The notes below the pieces were generated by a model. That model had not been told where the DNA came from and made no database searches. It saw only the letters and a list, made by a program, of their open reading frames with translations. Source: Hofstenia miamia (Eukaryota > Xenacoelomorpha > Acoela). Taken from it: a DNA stretch of 64,000 nt. Below, in pieces: positions 32,993 to 44,533 of the stretch. The position numbers were made by a program, and so were the translations under genes. The stretch covers positions 948,504 to 1,012,503 of the forward strand of contig SCFE01000093.1 of NCBI GenBank assembly GCA_004352715.1, written 5' to 3'. The first letter of the stretch is position 1; every line of letters starts with the position of its first letter.

Positions 32993-33475
32993 ATAATAAT
33001 AATAAAATAATAATATTGAGTAAGAACTTCATAATCCCCAATGCCTAATTTATATAAATGTATTAACAACATTTTATAGGATCGTAAACAATATTAATCC
33101 CTATAATACGATAATTTTTTTAATCTCTGTAAAATGGCTCACCTAAACACACGCACTCGAAGTATGAAACTAATTCCTTGCAAAAAGATGATTATGAAAA
33201 ACTCATTTATTAATACCTCTATAAAACTTTGGAATGATCTATCTATAGAATTAAAGATACTAAAGCAATTGATGATATTTTAAAAAAGTGTGACATGATA
33301 TTTCTATAATTCTAGAAAAGAAATAATAGAATTTAAATAGAAGGGTTTTAAATTTTATAATCCAGATTATTCAACTAACTGAAATTTAAATGCCACAGCC
33401 CAAGAGCACAATATTTTATTTTGTAATGTTTTTTGTTGTACATTTTTGACGCTTTCAGAGTTGCTATCAGTATAT
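32993..33475 (+). pseudogene. Repeat of family V LINE C-terminus
   Basis: Nearly identical to 31,503-31,975, including the AAT tract and the MAHLNTRTRSMKLIPCKK and FINTSIKLWNDLSIELK coding remnants. Small differences: TGTGACATG for TTTAACATG and a few inserted bases. Confidence 0.75.
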
Positions 33476-33530
33476 AATATATAGCTAATGCAACGTCTGA
33501 ATACAGATTTTTTCTTCTTAATAAATGAAA

Positions 33531-33733
33531 TCAGAGAAAAGTTTTATTATTGTTTGGTGATTCCACTCTGAATTTGTGAATTTGATGCAATTCACGTTGA
33601 AATCTCTCAATCTTAGAGTTCATTAAATCAATTTCGATGCGAGGTTGCTTCCCCTTTCTCGCCCTTCGTTGCGATATGATTTTCTTGCTTGTCTTGAAGA
33701 ATTTTACAACTTCGACATTATTAACAGTTTTGC
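33531..33733 (-). pseudogene. Paralogue of the small ORF at 57,800, possible exon
   Basis: The minus strand is open from an AG acceptor-like site (ATGTAG at 33,734) to TGA at 33,531, about 66 codons, containing VEVVKFFKTSKKIISQRRAR and a basic, helical C-terminal part. At the DNA level 33,655-33,720 matches 57,826-57,890 (GATATGATTTTCTT.CTTGTC). The frame that is open here differs from the ORF frame at 57,800-58,048, so one of them may be non-coding. Confidence 0.3.
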
Positions 33734-33739
33734 CTACAT

Positions 33740-35515
33740 TTCAAAAATAAGATTTTTGTTGACATTAAATTCTCTCCATACCACATGTTTACATGAAAAT
33801 GCCTAAAACACATATGCTAACTACAGCTAACTACAACCGCTTTACTTGGTGTAAGTAGAAGATCTTATTGGAATTGTTATTTTTTCATAATTGAACTTAA
33901 AATAAATCTTTAAAAAATTAATGATGCAACTTCTAAGATTTAGTTTTCAAATGGATTTCAATTTTGGCAAAATTATTCACCAAATTGCTCGCAAACATTA
34001 CCAGAAAAAAGTTATGTTTGTCTCCCGGATAGTGAATCGAATATACCGGATACCGCATAATTTCACTACCGGATACCGGATAATATATTATTCAATTACT
34101 ACTAGAGCAACCAGAAATATGACTTTGAAAAAAACAAAATAGGACCCTATTTTTACCACAAAGAATCACGAAAATTAGTTAAATATGCCCTAAAATATAA
34201 CCATCTATTTTTCAAATTGATCCATTTAAGCAATATAAAACGTTTTTCTATTCTGAGAACAAGATATAGAACAAACACAAAAACTCTAACGTAATAATAA
34301 AAAGTACATTTTTTAAGGCAACTGCGTCACTAAATAATAATAACTGCACATAAATTTTCAACATAAAGAAACATCTCTCACCTGCAGCCGATGTTGCTTG
34401 ACATTTTCATAGCTTGGCACATAATTCCGATTATAGCATTGAAACCGGTATTTTCAAATCTGACTTGATACAGGCGACCATTTCGCGGGTATTATTTTCA
34501 GGATCAATGGTGCCGCATCATTCTTGTCAACGAGTAGACATTTTTAAGCTCGGCTCGTCCCTTAGAATCCTTCAATGACTCTGGTTTTAGCTGGATATTC
34601 TCTTAAAATGATTAATTTCCCAGAATTTTTTTAAATGGCTGTTCCTAATATTTAATAAGCCTTTAAAATAGGACTATGATTAAGGTATATTGATTGCAAG
34701 AATAAGAAAAATCTGCATAATCAGATTAACAGGCAGAACCGTAATTTTGATTGCCTTAAGAAGGCTCGTGTTTAGATCGTTGTATATCAAATGCGGTGCT
34801 CAAGCTTGGCTCATTGACAAGCGTGACCAGTATACATGCCCAGTCCTAAAATCGCGTCGAACAGTGGGTCGAGTCAAAAACTATTTAGAAATTAAACTTG
34901 TCATGGTTCGGCAAGGAAGTACATAAATTGAAATTATAATATATATATATATATATATATAAGTTCAAATGATTTAAAGCATTAATTTTTAAGTTATTAT
35001 TTAATTTAATGAAGCAATGCCAAAATATGACTATTGTCACATTTCAGAGATAAATATTACCATATTATTAAAAAACAGAAATATGAATTTCCATGAATTT
35101 ATAACTTCCTATTTAACTGCACCCCATCATTAAGCAGACTGCAAAAAAGACCAACAGATAAAAATATGACTTTTATGAATTTTGGTTGCTCTAATTATTA
35201 ATGAAGAACAATGTCATTTCTCAATTAATATTGACCTATCTCGGTGTTAATACTTCTGGCAAAAGCTTTCAAGGGTTGGCCAAACAGCGTTTAATGTTTA
35301 CGATTGCCAATGGCATAACTATTTTAAACAGTACTTTGAACTTTTTCTTCTATATATTTTCGTTTAAATTTTACAGTAATAGATTTTTTTAAATGATTAA
35401 ATGCAAAGGCGAGTGAACTATTAGCAATAAACCTTTATTTTTCCTGTGATTATTAAACATTAAAATAGTTAAGCTTTTATTCATCTTGCAACAATACCTA
35501 TATTGAAATGTTTTG
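33740..35515. other. Gene-free region
   Basis: No supported gene. Degenerate ATACCGGATACCG repeats occur at 34,035-34,090, recalling 46,345-46,430. (TA)n lies at about 34,940-34,960. A 78-codon ORF at 34,690-34,926 has no recognisable domain. Confidence 0.45.
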
Positions 35516-35549
35516 TATATATATATATATATATATAATAATTATTGCT

Positions 35550-35751
35550 CATATTGTATGGGTTGAAACAGGGGTGCACTCGTAGGGGTGCTCAGGAGGG
35601 GGCTCAGCACACCTTGTTAAATTTCTTTAGGGACCCAGCCCAGTTATATTACGGAGTGTGGTGCTATATTTTATTTGTTGAGAAAATAAATTTGATAAAA
35701 CAAACATAGAAATGGAGTGCTCAAACTTAGAGCCCCATTTGATAATTAATT
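35550..35751 (+). repeat. Dispersed repeat, copy A1
   Basis: It begins CAGGGGTGCACTCGTAGGG and contains GAGGGGGCTCAGCACACC and CAAACTTAGAGCCCC. It ends at a single N at 35,752. A near-identical reverse-complement copy is at 38,512-38,703 and a diverged direct copy at 52,149-52,345. The CAGGGGTG start would fit a hAT-like terminus, but no matching right end was identified. Confidence 0.7.
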
Positions 35752-35752
35752 N

Positions 35753-35786
<34 letters not shown>

Positions 35787-36290
35787 CTATTTGGCTCATT
35801 GGAAAAGGATTTGTGGCTCAAAAATTATATGACACTATAGTTCATTCCTAGATTACTTATAAAATTTCAAAAAACGAAAAAATTTGGATTTTTTAATGTT
35901 TTTTTCACATATTTGAAAATTTTGGAAAAATCACTTTAAGAATTTAAATTCAAAGAGTATTCATTTAGAGACAACATATTTCTTTTAATTAAGATAATTT
36001 GTTTAATGCGTTAACATGATAGAAATGTGTTACCCTTAAAGCTACTATACAGCAAACCCAATATTTTGTTCAAAATAGTATTGCAGTTATTTGTAATTTG
36101 GCTATCGAAATTTAGAAATTTAATTCAATGTTTTAAATCAATGAATTTTTACAGGTACCTTAAATTTCAAAACTTTGTTTACATTCTAATATTAATATAA
36201 TATAGATAAAATTACGTTCAGTTATAGTTTGCCTCATAAAAACACATTTAGAAGCCTCCTTCTACATAATAATTACAACGAATCTTAAAG

Positions 36291-37290
36291 NNNNNNNNNN
36301 NNNNNNNNNNNNNNNNNNNNNNNNNNNNNNNNNNNNNNNNNNNNNNNNNNNNNNNNNNNNNNNNNNNNNNNNNNNNNNNNNNNNNNNNNNNNNNNNNNNN
36401 NNNNNNNNNNNNNNNNNNNNNNNNNNNNNNNNNNNNNNNNNNNNNNNNNNNNNNNNNNNNNNNNNNNNNNNNNNNNNNNNNNNNNNNNNNNNNNNNNNNN
36501 NNNNNNNNNNNNNNNNNNNNNNNNNNNNNNNNNNNNNNNNNNNNNNNNNNNNNNNNNNNNNNNNNNNNNNNNNNNNNNNNNNNNNNNNNNNNNNNNNNNN
36601 NNNNNNNNNNNNNNNNNNNNNNNNNNNNNNNNNNNNNNNNNNNNNNNNNNNNNNNNNNNNNNNNNNNNNNNNNNNNNNNNNNNNNNNNNNNNNNNNNNNN
36701 NNNNNNNNNNNNNNNNNNNNNNNNNNNNNNNNNNNNNNNNNNNNNNNNNNNNNNNNNNNNNNNNNNNNNNNNNNNNNNNNNNNNNNNNNNNNNNNNNNNN
36801 NNNNNNNNNNNNNNNNNNNNNNNNNNNNNNNNNNNNNNNNNNNNNNNNNNNNNNNNNNNNNNNNNNNNNNNNNNNNNNNNNNNNNNNNNNNNNNNNNNNN
36901 NNNNNNNNNNNNNNNNNNNNNNNNNNNNNNNNNNNNNNNNNNNNNNNNNNNNNNNNNNNNNNNNNNNNNNNNNNNNNNNNNNNNNNNNNNNNNNNNNNNN
37001 NNNNNNNNNNNNNNNNNNNNNNNNNNNNNNNNNNNNNNNNNNNNNNNNNNNNNNNNNNNNNNNNNNNNNNNNNNNNNNNNNNNNNNNNNNNNNNNNNNNN
37101 NNNNNNNNNNNNNNNNNNNNNNNNNNNNNNNNNNNNNNNNNNNNNNNNNNNNNNNNNNNNNNNNNNNNNNNNNNNNNNNNNNNNNNNNNNNNNNNNNNNN
37201 NNNNNNNNNNNNNNNNNNNNNNNNNNNNNNNNNNNNNNNNNNNNNNNNNNNNNNNNNNNNNNNNNNNNNNNNNNNNNNNNNNNNNNNNNN
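36291..37290. other. Assembly gap of exactly 1,000 N
   Basis: The left flank (36,070-36,290) is found reverse-complemented at 38,915-39,104, the far end of the next contig. Confidence 0.9.
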
Positions 37291-39104
37291 TTTTGATTTC
37301 TGATTTGCAGATTGAAATTAAATTTGCTTAAAATCAAGAAACTTGAGAAAAACTGAAAAAAAATAATTGGAATGAGCAAAAAAATGATTTGTTATGTAGA
37401 AAAGAGAGAATTTTATTTTGGAAGGGGCACAAACTTTAAAAATTGTACAGTATAATTTGATTTTTTTATTTTTACGAGTCCCTAATCTGCAAAGTAGGAA
37501 TCTACAATGCAAACTACTTGCATACAATTTCAAGTAGACTAGATTATGTATAAAACATCTCACAAATATTTTATAAAGAAAAAAACCCCCTAAATTGTTT
37601 TATCATTATTAATCTTTGCTAAAATAATAATCTAAAAATGATTTATATCTCGGAGACGGAACTTCTAGCTAATTTATCATTATACATTGCATTTATTGCT
37701 TTAACAATTTTTGAAATTATATGCAATTAAAATTGTTACTATTAGACATTAATATTTGTATTTAGTTATGCAAAAACAATACTTAATTGAAAGTAAACAT
37801 TGGATTTCAAGAGTTATGCTAAACAATACAAATATACATTGGATTTCAAGAGTTATGCTAAACAATACGAATATATAGTTCATTTCAACTCGTTAGGCCT
37901 ACTTTTTTATTGGGTTGTAATAGTCTGAGAAATATGCCTAGCCATGTTTTTTAATGCATGCAAAAACAAATAGTTATTCTGATTTTTTGTCAATCACTCA
38001 GTTTCGGAGAGGGATCGTGCCACCTGTGTTGCACTTTTGTAGAAGAAGCATTTTTACATGTAAAAACTTTTCGAATGTGGTTTTCTGGAAATGTTTTTTA
38101 ACATTCCCAAGATTGAAAACAGTTGCTCTGTGTCATAACCTCCAGGAAGAAATGCATTTTCAAGCTATTTACAATGTCAATGGCGTTGATATGAGAATAA
38201 CTTGCCTAAAATATAATCAAAATGGATATTACAATCAGCTCTAACCTCTAACCTTAACATCATAGGCAATTGAGTCTAAAAAAATTCGCAAATTGCTAAA
38301 CTTGTTGTGTTGGTGTGTAATAATTAGTTTTAAAGATAATATGCATAATAGGTTGTCCAAGCTAAAGCAACAGTTTCTTTTATTTTGTTTGTTCCACTTA
38401 AGCCTATCAAAATAATAATTCCAAATATTAGGTTTAAAGCAAAGAACAAAATGTTTTCAGGAGTAAAGTTTATATGAGGTATGCATATGCTTACTCTTAA
38501 CCCATGACTGTACTCCTAATTAATTATCAAATGGGGCTCTAAGTTTGAGCACTCCATTTCTATGTTTGTTTTATCAAATTTATTTTCTCAACAAATAAAA
38601 TCCAGCACCACACTCCGTAATATAACTGGGCTCTGTCCCTAAAGAAATTTAACAAGGTGTGCTGAGCCCCCTCCTGAGCACCCCTACGAGTGCACGCCTG
38701 TTTCAACCCATACAATATGAGCAATAGTTATTTTATGATTTTATGATACTTTTGTAAGATATTTCATAAAACTTGTTTGAATAGATGCATGAATTAATTT
38801 GAAAATAATATCTCTTATTAAGTATTTCTAATGGTGGGAACAAATGTGGTGTACGTTTCACACTCTGCACCTAGTAATTAATTTTCACTGTTCGATATTT
38901 GAAGGATAATACTTTAAGATTCGTTGTAATTATTATGTAGAAGGAGGCTTCTAAAGTAATTGAACGTAATTTTATCTATATTATATTAATATTAGAATGT
39001 AAACACAGTTTTGAAATTTAAGGTACCTGTAAAAATTCATTGATTTAAAACATTGAATTAAATTTCTAAATTTCGATAGCCAAATTACAAATAACTGCAA
39101 TACT
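37291..39104. other. Contig probably placed in the wrong orientation
   Basis: Its right end (38,915-39,104) is the reverse complement of the sequence before the left gap, and its left end (37,291-37,775) is the reverse complement of the sequence after the right gap (40,105-40,575). Inverting it makes both gaps close by overlap. It contains repeat copy A2 (38,512-38,703, complement) and otherwise AT-rich DNA. The 96-codon plus ORF at 37,954-38,244 is not recognisable. Confidence 0.8.
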
Positions 39105-40104
39105 NNNNNNNNNNNNNNNNNNNNNNNNNNNNNNNNNNNNNNNNNNNNNNNNNNNNNNNNNNNNNNNNNNNNNNNNNNNNNNNNNNNNNNNNNNNNNNNN
39201 NNNNNNNNNNNNNNNNNNNNNNNNNNNNNNNNNNNNNNNNNNNNNNNNNNNNNNNNNNNNNNNNNNNNNNNNNNNNNNNNNNNNNNNNNNNNNNNNNNNN
39301 NNNNNNNNNNNNNNNNNNNNNNNNNNNNNNNNNNNNNNNNNNNNNNNNNNNNNNNNNNNNNNNNNNNNNNNNNNNNNNNNNNNNNNNNNNNNNNNNNNNN
39401 NNNNNNNNNNNNNNNNNNNNNNNNNNNNNNNNNNNNNNNNNNNNNNNNNNNNNNNNNNNNNNNNNNNNNNNNNNNNNNNNNNNNNNNNNNNNNNNNNNNN
39501 NNNNNNNNNNNNNNNNNNNNNNNNNNNNNNNNNNNNNNNNNNNNNNNNNNNNNNNNNNNNNNNNNNNNNNNNNNNNNNNNNNNNNNNNNNNNNNNNNNNN
39601 NNNNNNNNNNNNNNNNNNNNNNNNNNNNNNNNNNNNNNNNNNNNNNNNNNNNNNNNNNNNNNNNNNNNNNNNNNNNNNNNNNNNNNNNNNNNNNNNNNNN
39701 NNNNNNNNNNNNNNNNNNNNNNNNNNNNNNNNNNNNNNNNNNNNNNNNNNNNNNNNNNNNNNNNNNNNNNNNNNNNNNNNNNNNNNNNNNNNNNNNNNNN
39801 NNNNNNNNNNNNNNNNNNNNNNNNNNNNNNNNNNNNNNNNNNNNNNNNNNNNNNNNNNNNNNNNNNNNNNNNNNNNNNNNNNNNNNNNNNNNNNNNNNNN
39901 NNNNNNNNNNNNNNNNNNNNNNNNNNNNNNNNNNNNNNNNNNNNNNNNNNNNNNNNNNNNNNNNNNNNNNNNNNNNNNNNNNNNNNNNNNNNNNNNNNNN
40001 NNNNNNNNNNNNNNNNNNNNNNNNNNNNNNNNNNNNNNNNNNNNNNNNNNNNNNNNNNNNNNNNNNNNNNNNNNNNNNNNNNNNNNNNNNNNNNNNNNNN
40101 NNNN
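39105..40104. other. Assembly gap of exactly 1,000 N
   Basis: The right flank matches, in reverse complement, the start of the preceding contig at 37,291-37,775. Confidence 0.9.
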
Positions 40105-40987
40105 GTTTTTGCATAGCTAAATACAAATATTAATGTCTAATAGTAACAATTTCAATTGCATATAATTTCAAAAATTGTTAAAGCAATAAATGCAATGTAT
40201 AATGATAAATTAGCTAGAAGTTCCGTCTCCGAGATATAAATCATTTTCAGATTATTATTTTAGCAAAGATTAATAATGATAAAACAATTTAGGGGGTTTT
40301 CTTCTTTATAAAATATTTGAGATGTTTTATAGATAATCTACAGTCAACTTGAAATTGTATGCAAGTAGTTTGCAGATTAGGGACTGTTAAAAATAAAAAA
40401 ATCAAATTATACTGTACAATTTTTAAAGTTTGTGCCCCTTCCAAAATAAAATTCTCTCTTTTCTACATAACGAATCATTTTTTTGCTCATTCCAATTATT
40501 TTTTCTTCTGTTTTTCTCAAGTTTCTTGATTTTAAGCAAATTTAATTTCAATCTGCAAATCAGAAATCAAAAACCACATCCAATCCGGGCTATAACTTAG
40601 TAATTGGGATGATTGGTCTTAACCAAATACTGTGTATATTGCACTAAAATTACTTCCAATCAGAAGTGTTCCTTAGCACCAATTTTGCTGTAAAAATAAA
40701 AGGCATGTAGATTTACACTGTGACAAACAATAACCATTGTGTTTGCAGTATAGAAAGTAGTTTGGTTAACCCACTTTGTTGGCGTGTCTGTGTTAAACTT
40801 GTAAAACTTTGTTTTTTTTAAACAAAGAATGGTTGGTAGTGGATAAAACTAAGCATTGACTAAGACATTATATAAATACTTATAAAATTTAAAAGCAAAA
40901 AATAACAACGTTTTTTTTGCAATGCTTCTGCAATGCTTTCCTTGCTGAAAGTGTAAAGTACTTTAACATATTCCCAATCCAAAAATT

Positions 40988-41215
40988 TTAATCATTTTTA
41001 GCATCTTCTATTGAGCAGCTACATTCTTCTGAACAGGGCACCGATTTACACAATTGCAGGAGCTTAGGTAAATTTGGAGATATTGTATTCAAAATGTTCA
41101 ATTCCATAACGTTTTTGGCATTGCCTTGATTAAAACATCTTTCAGCATAAGTTATAATTTTGCACATATAATTGTCAAAACGGTGTTTCGTTAAATTTCT
41201 ATATATACAATTCAT
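40988..41215 (-). CDS. Candidate terminal exon of an unidentified gene
   Basis: A minus-strand open frame of 75 codons with coding-like composition: KHRFDNYMCKIITYAERCF, QGNAKNVMELNILN, PNLPKLLQLC and a Cys-rich acidic end CKSVPCSEECSCSIEDAKND followed by TAA. TATATATAG just after the nominal ATG could be a splice acceptor, in which case the true exon starts at about 41,199 and the ATG is not used. Six cysteines suggest an extracellular or disulphide-containing domain. I cannot name a family and see no upstream exon with confidence. Confidence 0.35.
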   Translation of the reverse strand: MNCIYRNLTKHRFDNYMCKIITYAERCFNQGNAKNVMELNILNTISPNLPKLLQLCKSVPCSEECSCSIEDAKND

Positions 41216-42480
41216 TTATCACATGAATGCTTATACTTGATTGAAATAGGATTTTGCAAATTTTGAACATGATAGAAAATAAAGTAGCGTATAAACTTAA
41301 AACTTTACGCATGATTTTTTGCACCATCATAAAGTTCACAGCAAAACTAAAGTCATACACATTGCCAATTCTGTGTAAAGCTTTCTAGGCAATTATAAAG
41401 TTCATAACAAAAAACACATGCGTACACACTTACAACTTTGTGGACAACTTTTTGTTTGAATATTATCAATTTTATAAATTGAAATTATCAGTAAAATCCA
41501 CTACAACCAATACAATGAAGCAGTCTAAAGGAAAAAAGATATGCTTTTTAAAATGTTGGCATTATGTACGCTACTTACGTTTTCAGCTTTTTTCAAATAT
41601 TTAGATTAAGACAGAAATTTCATGAAGCATTTACTTTAAGTCTTAAACATATCATCCGAAAATTTTATTTTAACTTTATTACAATGTCAACATTATCAAA
41701 CTATGTGCTGCACACTCGCTACACAGCCGTTTAATATAAATCACATTAAAAATTTAAGATTGACATTCAGCAACGGTGTAAACTTTCAGGGTGGTAGTTA
41801 AGATATATGGTAAATTTCACAAAGCGAATTTTAAATAACTCAAAAAGGATCCGCTTAAATAGGATGTTATGAAATGGTTTGGAAATTGTATAAACAACTA
41901 TTTTTAACTTTATAAATATAAAAAATGGTTTCAACATCGATTATCTTGAGCTTCGAGAGCACTTTATTATAAAATAATTTTAAATATCACAGATAAGCCA
42001 CATCTTAAAACTTTAATTGTTCCAAGAATTTTTTTTGCAAGCCTAGAATTTCGTAGTGGTATCTATTTTGAAATATTCGCATTTTGTCTTGAGAAATTTG
42101 GCATCCATTTTAAGAAATTAGGTTTTCATATTCAACAGAACTAAGTTGATTTAAATGCAAAAATTGTTAAGTCTTTGAACTTTATTTAAATCTTCGCAAT
42201 ATGAATTATGAACTATGCATGCGCGAATGATTCCTCAAATAGCATCACCAGATTGATAATAAATTGACAAATTTTTCACCATTTACGAAGACCATGGTCT
42301 ATTCTTTTTAGCTATTTTTAAATAAGGAAAAAGGATTTGGTTTCAACATTAAGAGTATTAAGGTAAATATTCGCACCACCACTGACATAAAATACATTGC
42401 AAATCACAAGAACAAGAGATTCAACGAAATCGGACCCACAATGTAGGAAACTAACTTACCCTACACGTATGGCCTTAGTG
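41216..42480. other. Gene-free AT-rich region
   Basis: No ORF or repeat could be assigned. A (TA)n tract and a 21-N gap (42,513-42,533) follow. Confidence 0.5.
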
Positions 42481-42533
42481 TCAGATTCACCTTTTCATTC
42501 TGCTATATATATNNNNNNNNNNNNNNNNNNNNN

Positions 42534-43166
42534 TTATATCGCATTTTAATTCCAAACGTGATCTAGTAAGAGGAGGTAGTCCTGGCATTATAAATGAATA
42601 TAAATCGGTTTTGGAAACAATTTTGTTTTCACTACTAAGTTTGAGTAGACGTTGAACTTGCATAATGTATTCTGCAATATCATCTTTGGTTGAATATCGT
42701 AACGAATATAGCATAGTTCGGTATTGTTTTTGTGTTGTTCTTGAATTAAAATAATTCAGAAAATGTCCAATCAATAAATCATAGTCTTTTAAAACAATTT
42801 CATTAAGAGTCAAATAAAAAGTTTGTGCTCTTCCTGTTTAATATAACGGTAGCTGCATTGCTGCAGTGAATTTATCCAGTTTCATTTGTTTTATGTAATT
42901 TTCGATATTAAATAGCCACTCTTTAAATGTGGGTGTCCACTTATCAATTTTACCATTAAACTTGTTGGGTTTCAAAATATTGTTGGGAACCTCGTGTGTA
43001 GTTCTTTCAGGTAAATGGATTCAGTAAAGCGTAACTTTTCTTTATCTTGATTCGATATAGCTCCTTTTAAAGCTTCAGTATCATTAAAAAATTCATTAAT
43101 TTGATTCGATAATTTCATTTCTACTTTTTTAAACATGAGTTCCATTTCTTTACGTAATACATACAA
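42534..43166 (-). pseudogene. LTR-retrotransposon gag-like remnant
   Basis: On the minus strand, a coiled-coil-like start (RKEMELMFKKVEMKLSNQIN) leads by frameshift near 42,985 into LKPNKFNGKIDKWTPTFKEW and IENYIKQMKLDKFTAAMQLP, a stop (TAA near 42,838), then TGRAQTFYLTL and TKDDIAEYIMQVQRLLKLS. The F.G....W..W......Y and downstream L.G.A..... patterns are those of gag proteins of LTR retrotransposons. No protease, RT or LTR was found next to it, and a small gap truncates the 3' end. Confidence 0.65.
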
Positions 43167-44112
43167 TATATATACATTATTGTAAATTCATTGTAAAAAG
43201 TACTGTGAAGTCATTGTAGTAAATTTATTTTTCTTTAATGAACAATTCAATATTATACAAAATTCAATATTAATTTAGAAATTTTTAGTGTATAACTATG
43301 AATTACTATCACAATAACAGACAATACATGATCATTACTGGTCAAAACTTTCTGCCCATAATTGCCTTACTTGACTTAACTAAGAGGCTTGACAGAATTA
43401 AATAACATTCTAAAAAATTTGTATTCTGTGGATTTGATTGCAACTCTAGAACATCAAGTCATAGCTTCATTAATGATTCACGACAACTTGTGAAACTTGG
43501 AAACACATTTTCTATTTACTTACACACTGGTAAGGTTGTACCGTAGTGGAGCATCTTAAGGCAGTACCCATTTTCTCTTTTTATAAATGGTATTTCAAAC
43601 CACGTTAACTCTGATTATTTAAATATTGGACAGACATGAAATTCGTATAAAATCTAAATTATTGTCTAACAACTAAAAAAATAACGTAGTTAAAGTTTGT
43701 TGGACATTAAACTTCATGCATAATTATATGAGCATGAGATATGAAGAGATTTCAAATTTTTTCCTAAAAACGGTATTTTAAATGAAGCATAGTTAATATT
43801 TTCAAGTACATCAGATACAGCAATAGAGTACAAAATTTCAAAACTATAATTCCGCACATTCACTAATAGTTTCCCAATTTGCTAATGGGCTTGGAGAAAA
43901 TTCTTTAAAATTGTGTAAAATTGTTTGTCTGATTAAAAGGCTGTTCAGGGTTATCGTTATCTTCGATCTGCAGGAATGCACTAATGAATATTTAACTGGC
44001 CCCTTGCTACATTGTTCAATTTTTACAAAATATACATGCTAAAATTACAACAGTTGAAAATTTTGTCATCAAAATATAAAACAATAATGTTCTGAAAACG
44101 TTTTCTTCCTTT
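43167..44112. other. Gene-free region with a dispersed repeat
   Basis: Bases 43,860-43,975 (GGCTTGGAGAAAATTCTTT, GTTTGTC, CTGTTCAGGGTTA) match 46,125-46,240 in the same orientation. No coding signal was seen. Confidence 0.5.
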
Positions 44113-44533
44113 TTATAGAGGCCTAATCATATTATTTTTGGTTAAGGATAGAATAGTTAGAGATTTTGCTGTAAAACTCTGAATATTGTTAGCAACATTC
44201 TCACACAATGTGTCAGACTCACTACTGAAAGCACCACTTTGAAAAAATATTTTACTATATACTGATTGCGTTTTATTGACTTTATAAACTAAATGCAAAG
44301 AAAACCTGTTTTGATCTTTGGGTAGAACATGGTCATTATTCATATTTCATTGAAAACCTGAAGCCCATTTCGCAACTTTCAAGCATTGTCTCCACAATTT
44401 CTTGGAAAAAGGAATTGGCCCAAAGTTTGAAAAATTTGATGCGAGTTAAATTTCTGGGAGAGCCTTCAGTCCACCTCAATCTTTCAAAATTTTCAAATAA
44501 ATTTACCCCCTGAGTGAATGATTGATGACGCAA
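44113..44533 (-). other. Two overlapping unidentified minus-strand ORFs
   Basis: 44,533-44,336 encodes a helical, aromatic-rich peptide (IKFFKLWANSFFQEIVETML) and 44,343-44,113 encodes 76 residues. They overlap in different frames and could be one frameshifted coding region, possibly from a transposon. No domain is recognised and there are no splice sites of good quality. Confidence 0.25.

Noticed and set aside
34690-34926. 78-codon basic ORF
   Set aside because: No homology, AT-rich surroundings, and no splice or promoter context.
37954-38244. 96-codon plus ORF in the misoriented contig
   Set aside because: No recognisable domain; both strands are partly open and no convincing splice sites support either.
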